DNA from: Pantoea sp. BAV 3049
GTDB taxonomy: Bacteria > Pseudomonadota > Gammaproteobacteria > Enterobacterales > Enterobacteriaceae
Direction of reading: 5' to 3'
Assembly: GCF_009765445.1 (NCBI RefSeq)
Contig: NZ_WHOY01000031.1
Location: 4,305,869-4,369,868 of the forward strand
DNA length: 64,000 bases
The first letter of the stretch is position 1. Every line of letters begins with the position of its first letter. A model generated the notes under the pieces. That model saw nothing but the letters and a program-made list of their open reading frames with translations, ran no database searches and was not told the DNA's origin. Made by a program: the position numbers and the translations under genes. Positions 56,590 to 64,000 of the stretch are shown here, piece by piece.

Positions 56590-57951
56590 TTAGCCGAAAA
56601 TTGCCTGTAAATGCAGACAGGCATCGTCAAAGGAACTGCGCTCAAACATGCCCTGTTGCAGGAAGGTTTCCAGCTCAGGGTAGAGTTTGATCGCCTTGTC
56701 CAGCATCGGGTCGGTGCCTGCGGCATAAGCTCCCACGCTGACCAGGTCGCGGTTCCGCTGATAGCTCGACAGCAGCTGTTTGAACTGGCGAACCCGCGCG
56801 TAATGTGTGTCATCTATCAGATGCGCCATCACGCGGCTGATTGAAGCTTCAATATCAATGGCCGGGTAGTGACCTGACTCAGCCAGGCGGCGCGACAGAA
56901 CAATATGGCCATCGAGAATGGCGCGTGCTGAGTCGGCAATCGGGTCCTGCTGGTCATCTCCTTCGGTAAGTACCGTATAGAAAGCGGTAATTGAGCCACC
57001 ACCATCAATGCCATTACCGGCACGCTCGACCAGAGCGGGCAGCTTGGCGAACACGGAAGGCGGGTAGCCTTTGGTTGCCGGTGGCTCACCAATCGCCAGT
57101 GCAATTTCACGCTGTGCCATGGCGTAACGGGTCAGTGAATCCATAATCAGCAGTACGTGCTGGCCACGATCACGGAAATCTTCGGCAATGCGCGTGGCAT
57201 AAGCGGCACCCTGCATACGCAGCAGTGGTGAAACGTCAGCCGGTGCGGCGATCACTACCGAGCGGGCGCGGCCTTCGGTGCCGAGGATGTTCTCGATAAA
57301 GTCTTTCACTTCGCGGCCACGTTCGCCGATCAGACCGACCACAATCACATCGGCTTTGGTGTAGCGGGCCATCATGCCCAGCAGCACACTTTTCCCCACA
57401 CCAGAACCGGCAAAAAGGCCCATACGCTGTCCGCGACCAACGGTCAGCAGGGCGTTGATGGCGCGCACGCCGGTATCCAGCACTTCAGTTATCGGCGTAC
57501 GTTGCAAAGGGTTGAAGGGGGGAGTGATCAGTGGCGCACGGTAGCCGGTTTCCGGTGCAGGCAGGCCATCCAGTGGGCGCCCACTGCCATCCAGCACGCG
57601 GCCCAACAGCTCCGGGCCAAGCATCAGTTGCTTGCCACTGTGTTTCTGGTCCCCGGCGACGCGGGCATACACGCGCGCGCCAGGCAAAATGCCTTCCACT
57701 TCTTCCAGCGGCATCAGAAACAGCCGCTGGCCGTTGAAGCCCACCACTTCGCTTTCCACTTCCGCAATGCCGTTGGCGTCGCTGCGCTCAATCACGCAGG
57801 TCGCACCTAACGGTAACTGCAGGCCGGTGGCTTCCAGTACCAGACCGGTGGCGCGGGTCAGGCGGCCGTAGCGGCGCACGTCCGGCACCTGGGCCAGTCG
57901 CTGTTCAAAGGAGTCAAGTGCGCCAAGCCAGCGCGACAGGCGGGTGGTCAT
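56590..57951 (-). CDS. fliI: FliI, flagellar export ATPase
   Basis: A 453-residue F1-beta-like ATPase that energises type III export. Walker [16 protein letters not shown] (about 174-188), the catalytic glutamate in [13 protein letters not shown], Walker [19 protein letters not shown] and the signature [10 protein letters not shown] are intact. It acts with FliH and FliJ at the base of the export gate. Its start overlaps the fliH stop by one base. Confidence 0.96.
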   Translation of the reverse strand: MTTRLSRWLGALDSFEQRLAQVPDVRRYGRLTRATGLVLEATGLQLPLGATCVIERSDANGIAEVESEVVGFNGQRLFLMPLEEVEGILPGARVYARVAGDQKHSGKQLMLGPELLGRVLDGSGRPLDGLPAPETGYRAPLITPPFNPLQRTPITEVLDTGVRAINALLTVGRGQRMGLFAGSGVGKSVLLGMMARYTKADVIVVGLIGERGREVKDFIENILGTEGRARSVVIAAPADVSPLLRMQGAAYATRIAEDFRDRGQHVLLIMDSLTRYAMAQREIALAIGEPPATKGYPPSVFAKLPALVERAGNGIDGGGSITAFYTVLTEGDDQQDPIADSARAILDGHIVLSRRLAESGHYPAIDIEASISRVMAHLIDDTHYARVRQFKQLLSSYQRNRDLVSVGAYAAGTDPMLDKAIKLYPELETFLQQGMFERSSFDDACLHLQAIFG

Positions 57952-58643
57952 TACAGTTCTCCCGGTGCCGCCAGGCGGCAGAGTTCATGCCAGCGGGTGG
58001 CGATACTGGCATCCAGATCGCCATCTTCCGCGCTGACCTTGCAGCCACCCGGGTGGAGGGTGCTGTCGGCCAGCAGTCGCCAGCCGTGCAGGCTGAGCGT
58101 GGCACCGAGCGTCTGCTCAACGCGCTGTAAATCGTCAGGATGCACGCGCAGCGTGGGTTTTCCGCTGAACATGGGTTCCTGCTGGATCATCCCCTGGATC
58201 TGGCGGAGCAGGGCGGTACCGTCAACGTGCGGTGCCTGGCCAATCACCTGACGCGCGGCTTCCAGAGCCAGCTGCATCAGACGGGCAGCAATGACGCTGT
58301 CCAGCGCTTCCATCGTATGGTGGAATTCGGACACCAGCTGCTGCATGCGCGCCTGCAAAGGAGCCTGTTGCTGCTGAGCTTCTTCCAGCCCCTGCTGGAA
58401 ACCGGCCTCATAACCCGCTTTCTGACCTTCGCTGTATCCCTTCTGCTGCCCCTCGGCATAGCCCAGGCCCTGCGCTTCATTGCGCACCTGATTCTGCAGC
58501 TGTTCCAGCTCGAACTGCTGCTGATTGAAAGGATCTTCCGGCAGGGCAGCTGGCTCAATAAACTCCTCAATCAGCGGGTTGTTCAGCTGCCCGAGGTCAT
58601 TGGGCTGCCAGCGCTGCCAGGGCAGCGATGATTTATCAGACAT
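57951..58643 (-). CDS. fliH: FliH, flagellar export ATPase regulator
   Basis: A 230-residue protein that binds FliI and FliN. The N-terminus keeps the WQRWQPNDL tryptophans used for FlhA/FliN contact, and the middle (about 65-105) carries repeated GxxxG steps ([20 protein letters not shown]), the FliH hallmark. ATG 58643, with GAGGAA upstream, overlaps the fliG end by eight bases; the longer frame from 58661 is less likely. Confidence 0.94.
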   Translation of the reverse strand: MSDKSSLPWQRWQPNDLGQLNNPLIEEFIEPAALPEDPFNQQQFELEQLQNQVRNEAQGLGYAEGQQKGYSEGQKAGYEAGFQQGLEEAQQQQAPLQARMQQLVSEFHHTMEALDSVIAARLMQLALEAARQVIGQAPHVDGTALLRQIQGMIQQEPMFSGKPTLRVHPDDLQRVEQTLGATLSLHGWRLLADSTLHPGGCKVSAEDGDLDASIATRWHELCRLAAPGEL

Positions 58644-59628
58644 ACTGTTCCTCGCCACCACCGATCACCATCTCGCCGCTTTCTGCCAGACGACGGACGA
58701 TAAGCAGGATTGCTTTCTGCTCGTTCTCGACCGCAGACATACGCATCGGACCACGGTTTGCCAGGTCGTCGCGCAGGATATCCGCGGCACGCTGGGACAT
58801 GTTGCGCAGGAACTTCTCGCGCAGCGGCTGTTCGGAGCCTTTCAGGGCGACCAGAAGAGATTCGGACTCCACTTCCTGCAGCAGGCGCTGAATGCTGCGG
58901 TCGTCGACTTCCACCAGGTTTTCGAACAGGAACATCTCGTCGATAATTTTCTGTGCCAGCTCGCCGTCGAACTCGCGAACCGCTTCGATAACCGCTTCTT
59001 CCTGCTGGGTTTTCATCAGGTTGATGATTTCCGCTGCGGTTCTCACGCCGCCCATCTTCGCGCGCTTGAGGTTCTGACCATCGAGCAGGCCGTTCAGCAC
59101 TTCAGTCAGTTCCGCCAGCGCGGCAGGCTGTACGCCGCCGAAGGTGGCGATACGCAGCATCACGTCGTGACGCAGGCGCTCGTCGAACTGCGCCAGAATA
59201 TCGGCTGCCTGGGCGCGGTTGAGGTGCACCAGGATGGTGGCGATAATCTGCGGATGTTCGTCGCGAATAAGGTCGGCAGCGGCCTGTGGTTCCATAAAGT
59301 TGAGCGTTTCCATTCCGCTGGTGGTTTCGCGAGTCTCAAGAATGTCTTCCAGCAGGCTGGAAGCACGCTCTTCGCCCAGCGCTTTCACCAGCACGGAACG
59401 CAGATAGTCATTCGAGTTGACGCTCAGCGCCGCGAACTGCTCGGCGTCGGTTTCAAATTCCCGCAGCACTTCAGTCAGCTGCTTGTGGGAAACCTGACGC
59501 ATATTGGAGATGGCAGTACTCAGGTGCTGCACTTCGCGGGTGCCGAGGTGTTTAAACACCTCAGCCGCACGGTCTTCGCCAATCGTCATCATCAGGATGG
59601 CGCTTTTTTCGGTACCGGTGAGACTCAT
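58636..59628 (-). CDS. fliG: FliG, flagellar motor switch protein
   Basis: A 330-residue C-ring protein linking the MS-ring to FliM and interacting with MotA. The N-terminus ([20 protein letters not shown]), the EHPQ motif in [15 protein letters not shown] and the C-terminal torque helix ([20 protein letters not shown], charged residues retained) are intact. ATG 59628 with AAGGACG is chosen; it overlaps the fliF end by four bases. Confidence 0.96.
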   Translation of the reverse strand: MSLTGTEKSAILMMTIGEDRAAEVFKHLGTREVQHLSTAISNMRQVSHKQLTEVLREFETDAEQFAALSVNSNDYLRSVLVKALGEERASSLLEDILETRETTSGMETLNFMEPQAAADLIRDEHPQIIATILVHLNRAQAADILAQFDERLRHDVMLRIATFGGVQPAALAELTEVLNGLLDGQNLKRAKMGGVRTAAEIINLMKTQQEEAVIEAVREFDGELAQKIIDEMFLFENLVEVDDRSIQRLLQEVESESLLVALKGSEQPLREKFLRNMSQRAADILRDDLANRGPMRMSAVENEQKAILLIVRRLAESGEMVIGGGEEQYV

Positions 59629-61352
59629 AGTTCGTCCTTCATCCACTGGCGAATGACCAGAGCCACAACACGCGGGTCGTTTTCTGACATCTCGCGAATG
59701 CGCTGGCTCATTACCTCAGCACTCATGCGGTGCTGAGACTTACGTTCTTGCTCAAGCTCGTCTTTCGACAGCTTGACGGAGACGGCTTCATCTTCCGGAT
59801 CGCGATTCTTGTTAGCCATCGCGATGGCTTCTGCCGTGGCTTTCTCCTGTTCAGCTTTACGACGCAGCTGCGGACGAACCAGTTTGCGGTACAGGATCCA
59901 GGCCACAATCAGCACCAGCAACCAGCGTCCTGCTTCCATCATCTGGTCGATGAAGGACTGCTGCTGCCAGAATGGCAGGTCGCCACCGGTCTCAGCCGTT
60001 TCGGTAAACGGTGAGTTGACCACGTTCAGACTGTCGCCACGCTTGTCCGAGAAGCCCATTGCTTCGCGAGTCAGGTTTTCAATCTGCTTGATCTGCGCAT
60101 CGCTCAGGGCGACCGGCTTACCGGCAGCATCAGTTTTATAGTTAACAACCACCGCTACAGACAGGCGCTGCACTTCACCCACATTCATTTTGGTGTGGAG
60201 GATAGTGCGGTCCACTTCATAGTTAGTGGTATCAGCATTCGACGTATTTGACGGTCCACTGCTTTTCGCGGTGCTGCTGTTCTGGTTCGCCGCAGCGTTG
60301 TTCGCGGTGTTGCCGTTTGCTGTATTGCCGTTCGCCGGGTTGTTGTTATTGTTCGGCGTATTTACCGGCGCGCTGTTGGCAGGGGCAGGCTGGTTGGACA
60401 GCGCGCCGGGGACACCACCCGGATATGCACTGCCCAGTTGTTCGCTGTTGCTGGTCTGGCGTGAGCGAATAGCCTGGTTTGCTGGATCGCTGTTAGGCTG
60501 ATATTTCTCATCAGTCTGTTCGCGGGCGTTAAAGTCGATCTGCGCGGTAACCTGAGCGTGGACGTTGCCGTTGCCGACAATCGGGTTCAGGATCGCTTCA
60601 ATACGTTGCTGGAAACGGTTTTCAACGTCGGTGGCGTATTTCAGCTGCGCATCGTTGAGGTCGCGTCCGGCGTTATCAGATTGGGTCAGCAGGTGACCGG
60701 CCTGGTCGACGACGGTCACGTTACCCGGCGGAAGGCCGGCAACGCTGCTGGAGACCATGTGCACGATGGCGCTGACCTGCCCCTGGTCGAGCGCGCGGCC
60801 CGGCTGCAGGGTTAGGGTCACGGAGGCGGTTGGTGCTTTCTGCTCACGGACGAACAGAGAAGGTTTTGGCATGGCAAGATGAACACGAACGTTCTTCACC
60901 GGGCCTAAGGTTTCGATGGTACGTGAGAGCTCACCTTCCAGTGCGCGCTGGTAGTTTACCTGCTCGCTGAACTGGCTGATGCCGAATTTCTCCTGATCCA
61001 GCAGTTCGAAGCCTACTGCGCCGCCTTTTGGCAGGCCCTGTTGTGCCAGACGCAGACGCAGCTCGTAGACTTTTTCAGCCGGAACCGTAATAGCACCGCT
61101 TTTATCATCAAACTGATAGGGAACGTTCATCTGGGTCAGCTGAGTGATAATGGCGCCGCCATCCTCATTGCTGAGGTTGTTATAAAGCACACGGTAGTCG
61201 GGCTGTTTGGCCCAGAGCACCATGGCGATAACGATGGCTACGGCCGCCGCAGCCGCAATGATAATTGGGATGCGAGGATTAGCGCGTAGGCGAGCGAAGA
61301 GCTCGTTCAGCCCCTTCTTCTCTGGTTGATCCTGCGTGACAGTTGCATTCAT
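59625..61352 (-). CDS. fliF: FliF, flagellar MS-ring protein
   Basis: A 575-residue protein forming the MS-ring in the inner membrane. Membrane segments are near 28-48 ([19 protein letters not shown]) and 455-475; between them lie the ring-building motifs. A low-complexity asparagine/alanine-rich stretch at about 325-370 (repeats of NGNTAN) makes it longer than E. coli FliF (552). The extreme C-terminus ([18 protein letters not shown]) binds FliG. ATG 61352 with AGGAAAGAG is chosen; the frame extends upstream to 61442. Confidence 0.95.
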   Translation of the reverse strand: MNATVTQDQPEKKGLNELFARLRANPRIPIIIAAAAAVAIVIAMVLWAKQPDYRVLYNNLSNEDGGAIITQLTQMNVPYQFDDKSGAITVPAEKVYELRLRLAQQGLPKGGAVGFELLDQEKFGISQFSEQVNYQRALEGELSRTIETLGPVKNVRVHLAMPKPSLFVREQKAPTASVTLTLQPGRALDQGQVSAIVHMVSSSVAGLPPGNVTVVDQAGHLLTQSDNAGRDLNDAQLKYATDVENRFQQRIEAILNPIVGNGNVHAQVTAQIDFNAREQTDEKYQPNSDPANQAIRSRQTSNSEQLGSAYPGGVPGALSNQPAPANSAPVNTPNNNNNPANGNTANGNTANNAAANQNSSTAKSSGPSNTSNADTTNYEVDRTILHTKMNVGEVQRLSVAVVVNYKTDAAGKPVALSDAQIKQIENLTREAMGFSDKRGDSLNVVNSPFTETAETGGDLPFWQQQSFIDQMMEAGRWLLVLIVAWILYRKLVRPQLRRKAEQEKATAEAIAMANKNRDPEDEAVSVKLSKDELEQERKSQHRMSAEVMSQRIREMSENDPRVVALVIRQWMKDEL

Positions 61353-61592
61353 GACTCTTTCCTGCCTGACAGTTGACCGGACTGTTTCGTGTAGTGTCGT
61401 AACAAAACTGACTCCCTGAGCGGCTCGACTGAAAATTTTCACTTCTGATGACTGCCATTATTTTCTGAATCGGCAAATTCGATGGGTGGATAAGCCATGA
61501 TTTTTGCTCTTATTTAGCGGCTTTGTCTTATTGACATTGTGTTAAGTTTTCCAGCAGTGAAAATCACCGTGATAAGACAACCGGAGTAAACG
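61353..61592. promoter_or_regulatory. Divergent fliF/fliE promoter region
   Basis: The 240 bases between the start codons of fliF (minus) and fliE (plus) should hold the FlhDC-dependent class 2 promoters of both transcripts, as in E. coli. By eye I see AT-rich stretches but no site that I can call as a FlhDC box or a well-spaced sigma-28 promoter. Confidence 0.55.
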
Positions 61593-61904
61593 ATGGCAAT
61601 TCAGGGTATTGAGAGTGTGATGCAACAGCTGCAAACCGCAGCGGTTCAGGCCAGTGGCAAGAGCGTTGATGCAGGCAGCCATGCTGATTTCGCCGGTGAG
61701 CTGAAGGCGGCGCTGAACAAAATCAGCGACACGCAGAACGAAGCGCGCAGTCAGGCACAGGATTTTGAGATGGGCAAACCGGGCGTCAATCTGAATGACG
61801 TGATGGTCGATATGCAGAAGTCGAGCGTGTCAATGCAGCTGGGCATTCAGGTGCGTAACAAGCTGGTCAGTGCCTATACTGACATTATGAATATGCAGGT
61901 TTAG
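61593..61904 (+). CDS. fliE: FliE, MS-ring/rod junction protein
   Basis: A 103-residue flagellar protein linking the MS-ring to the rod and needed for export of rod proteins. It starts [14 protein letters not shown] and ends with the rod-protein-like block [20 protein letters not shown] followed by MNMQV, as in E. coli FliE. It is transcribed alone and divergently from fliF; no strong terminator hairpin is seen directly after it. Confidence 0.96.
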   Translation: MAIQGIESVMQQLQTAAVQASGKSVDAGSHADFAGELKAALNKISDTQNEARSQAQDFEMGKPGVNLNDVMVDMQKSSVSMQLGIQVRNKLVSAYTDIMNMQV

Positions 61905-62167
61905 GTGTTCTGACTATATAAAAATAGAGTTAAAAAGCTTCAGATGGTTTTTGTTGTGGGGCCTGTGTGGGGCAAAGTCGTTCAGTTTTGAATTTATGAT
62001 GTTCAGCTGTGCCTCATCATTTTCGTTCATCCATGAGCCGTCAATCCGATATGCCCTCTGGGCGTCAGCGTGTTCCATCAGATAAGCAACGTAGTTCAGT
62101 TCGCACCCGTTGGTAAAGATCGGCATGCATATGTGTCACAACAATGGCCGGTCAGAATGGAGGCGGC
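61905..62167. other. Intergenic sequence after fliE
   Basis: About 260 bases without a supported gene. A 70-codon minus-strand frame (61914-62126) encodes no family I recognise and has no RBS; it may be debris of the adjacent broken gene region. Confidence 0.5.
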
Positions 62168-62427
62168 TTATTTAACCAGGTCATCAGGGATCCGATGCAC
62201 AATGATCTGTAAGGCATTTCGATAAATATCGGGCATTACAACATCTTCTCAGCTTAAGGCGCTCCAGGAGTTGCATGAATATTTTTTTATTAGAAATCAT
62301 GCCGTCATGGGCTGTCAGATCAGCAATAATACTTCCAATGACTTTCGCATCTTCAGCCATGTATTCAGCCGAAGCACATCAGGTGTGCTTCGATCTCAGC
62401 TACTGTATTTGATTGTTGTTCTTGCAT
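62168..62427 (-). pseudogene. YmgB/AriR/YcgZ-family gene broken by frameshifts
   Basis: Three reading frames join to a typical YmgB/AriR-type protein of about 86 residues: codons from 62427 give MQEQQSNTVAEIEAHLMCFG, the next frame gives AEYMAEDAKVIGSIIADLTA then SNKKIFMQLLERLKLR, and a third gives DVVMPDIYRNALQIIVHRIP then DDLVK and a stop at 62168. Each joint needs a small indel. Family members are short helical regulators of biofilm and acid resistance that act through the Rcs phosphorelay. The intact segments match the family pattern (SNKxIxxxLxERL, DVVxxDIYRxALxIVVxxTPDD). Either a pseudogene or sequencing error; two separate shifts favour decay. Confidence 0.72.
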
Positions 62428-62698
62428 GATGTACGCCTGCCAGAAGATTGCTATTCGTATGCTTAACGCAGAAGAATTGTAATAACTAATTAAAATTTAT
62501 ACAAAAAAATTGCAAGTACAGGCTGGCTTTCCTTTTGAGGCTTCCTGTCCGGGCCTGAAACATTGCTCAAATAACGCCGAACGAAATTTATGCAAAGACA
62601 GGAGGGTTGTACAACATTTTTTTTGATAATGATTGGGCTTGTTACTTTAAACGAATAGGTGGAACATATGTGCATCTTGGTTGACCATTGTAGGCCCT

Positions 62699-63433
62699 AT
62701 GTTAATCAGCTTTGAAAACTCCCGCAGCAGTACGGCTGATAAACAGCTTGCATGTACACTTGCTTCCGTGGCCGGGGCTCTTAATACTGCAGCATTTGAG
62801 GCAGTGGGTTTTTTCTCTGCGAACATGACCGGTAATGTTTCCTCATTGTCAGATAATCTTGCCAGGGCAAGTTTTGGAACAGGGATATTTTTCCTGACGA
62901 TTGTCTGTATTTTCATAACCGGCTCCGCGTTTTCCACCATTATTATCAATGCAGGGCGGAGGAAGAACATTCGTTCAATATTCGCTTTCAATATCTTTAT
63001 TGAAGGCTCTGCTCTCATTTTACTGGGTATTGTTGAAAGTTGGTCCACTCCAGCATCTCCTGGAAGGATCCTCGTCTTATCCTTAAGTTTCTTAATGGGT
63101 CTGCAAAATGCAGTGGTAACGCGAATATCTAATGCCCGGGTAAGGACTACACATGTGTCTGGCACTTCAACTGACATCGGTATTGAGTTAGCCATGCTTT
63201 TTGATGTGTTGTTCAGGCGAGAGTCAGTGCAAGATGCTCCTGTCTACCTGGAGCGACTGAGACTACATTTCTTAACGCTGATGTCATTTCTGGCGGGCGG
63301 AGTCGTTGGTATATGGCTTTTTCACCTGATTGGATACCAATTTCTGATCCTTATAGGTTTTATACTGATTTATATGGCATCAAAGGCGACGCTCAAAAAC
63401 CATGCCAATAAAAAGAATAAAATTTACCCCTAG
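62699..63433 (+). CDS. DUF1275 (YoaK-type) membrane protein
   Basis: A 244-residue protein with about six hydrophobic segments of the DUF1275 family; the hallmark GFFSANMTGNVSSLSDNLA (near 37-55) matches the family's MTGN motif, and LMGLQNAVVTRISNARVRTTH, then VSGTSTDIG, is the second conserved block (about 140-170). Function is unknown; members are predicted transporters. The start is unsure: ATG 62699 has a weak RBS and TTG 62681 is in frame; a nearby ATG with a good RBS (62668) is out of frame. AT-rich relative to the flagellar genes. Confidence 0.8.
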   Translation: MLISFENSRSSTADKQLACTLASVAGALNTAAFEAVGFFSANMTGNVSSLSDNLARASFGTGIFFLTIVCIFITGSAFSTIIINAGRRKNIRSIFAFNIFIEGSALILLGIVESWSTPASPGRILVLSLSFLMGLQNAVVTRISNARVRTTHVSGTSTDIGIELAMLFDVLFRRESVQDAPVYLERLRLHFLTLMSFLAGGVVGIWLFHLIGYQFLILIGFILIYMASKATLKNHANKKNKIYP

Positions 63434-63715
63434 ACGGCGAGTATTCCTGTTGTTAACGGCCCACAACTTTTCAGCCTGATGGCAACGCATAGTGTTCTCT
63501 GTCACCCCGACAGCAAGAGGTGCGCCGGGGCACAGGTTTGGATGAAACCGTATGGCAGGTACCCCGGCATTCTGGAGTACCTGTCGGCAGGAACCTGTAT
63601 AATGTTATTCTAAATTCGTAACAATGATTGGGACTGTTTTGTGCTGGCCTGAGTAGCCGAAGCTGGCACTCTCACAATCATGATACTGATTGCTCAAAAG
63701 GACTCAGGCGGGGAA
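63434..63715. other. Intergenic sequence before the EAL gene end
   Basis: About 280 bases between the DUF1275 gene and the convergent EAL gene. No ORF with an RBS and no clear terminator hairpin is seen. Confidence 0.45.
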
Positions 63716-64000
63716 TCAATTCTTTTCCGGCCAGGCGACGGCGGGAATGCCGTTGATGGCAGGGCGGGCGAAAAGGAAGCCCTGGAAGTTGCAGATCCCG
63801 GCGGATTCCAGCCACATCCACTCTTCAGGTTTTTCCACCCCTTCCGCAATCAAGGTAATTTCCAGTGAGGCGCAGCACTTGATGATGGCCTGAATAATGG
63901 CCTGTTTTGGGCCGCTTTTGTGCACGTCAGCAATGATATTGCGGTCAATTTTTACTATGTCCGGCTGAAACCGGGCTAGCAGCTGCAGGCCAGCCGAACC
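63716..64000 (-). CDS. EAL-domain phosphodiesterase, C-terminal part (5' end outside window)
   Basis: The frame is open from the window end to the stop at 63716 (94 residues). It begins GSAGLQLLARFQPDIVKIDR, with the KID lysine/aspartate of the EAL active site, and continues to LIAEGVEKPEEW, with the conserved EGVE glutamate, then GFLFARP at the usual EAL end. The catalytic EAL triplet itself is outside the window. EAL enzymes degrade cyclic di-GMP. The nearby broken YmgB-like gene recalls the E. coli bluF-ycgZ-ymgAB neighbourhood, but whether this protein has a BLUF domain cannot be seen. Confidence 0.9.
   Translation of the reverse strand, partial: GSAGLQLLARFQPDIVKIDRNIIADVHKSGPKQAIIQAIIKCCASLEITLIAEGVEKPEEWMWLESAGICNFQGFLFARPAINGIPAVAWPEKN

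Noticed and set aside
61914..62126. 70-codon minus-strand frame after fliE
   Set aside because: No RBS before its start and no recognisable domain; could be gene debris.

Overview
The window reads as chromosomal DNA of a motile enterobacterium (Enterobacterales), most like Erwinia or Pantoea. The evidence is high identity by eye to E. coli PhnF-N/P, UxuA, UxaC, UxuR, MtfA, YedJ, Dcm, Vsr, YedA, YedI, YodC, DgcQ, DsrB, RcsA and FliE-R, and the E. coli-like neighbour order mtfA-asnT ... yedJ-dcm-vsr-yedA-yedI-yodC-dgcQ-yedP-dsrB-rcsA-fliR...fliE. A glucosyl-3-phosphoglycerate synthase beside the phosphatase gene also fits plant-associated relatives. The family assignment is inference; no rRNA or housekeeping marker lies in the window.

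Region by region. 1-2381: the 3' part of a chitin-active multidomain protein (CBM5/12, AA10 LPMO fold, two FN3, CBM5/12) followed by a holin and a GH24 endolysin, a layout that suggests holin/endolysin-dependent (type 10-like) release. 2530-10077: C-P lyase operon phnFGHIJKLMNP, lacking phnO. 10124-13803: a separate phnC-D-E1-E2 phosphonate transporter with a good Pho box. 13919-16933: GT8 glycosyltransferase, FAD-linked aldonolactone oxidase and TetR regulator. 17079-18253: two unrecognised genes. 18347-25924: hexuronate catabolism (GH31 glycosidase and hexuronate-type MFS transporter divergent from uxuA-uxaC, then uxuR), with two UxuR/ExuR-type operators in the divergent intergenic region.

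25925-28234: an AT-richer decayed segment (EamA transporter with an in-frame stop, a 56-codon ORF, a LysR gene missing its HTH) ending at tRNA-Asn, probably an old integration scar. 28358-34698: mtfA, an ASCH-like protein, yedJ, an RHH protein, an atypical chemoreceptor, queH and an NTF2-like protein. 34776-42460: the dcm...vsr...yedA...yedI...yodC block, in which dcm and vsr are separated by an EamA/LysR pair. 42601-46320: dgcQ and the gpgS-gpgP pair for glucosylglycerate. 46505-49938: a candidate small RNA, a YqaE-like peptide with a sigma-S-type -10, dsrB, a canonical chemoreceptor with a sigma-28 promoter, and rcsA. 50590-61904: flagellar basal body and export genes, fliRQPONML and fliKJIHGF on the minus strand and fliE divergent. 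61905-64000: a frameshifted YmgB/AriR-family gene, a DUF1275 membrane protein and the C-terminal end of an EAL phosphodiesterase.

The genes fall into functional themes: scavenging of phosphorus (phn) and plant-type carbon (hexuronates, chitin), compatible-solute synthesis, DNA methylation and repair (dcm/vsr), and the motility/capsule/c-di-GMP switch (fli, two chemoreceptors, rcsA, dgcQ, EAL).
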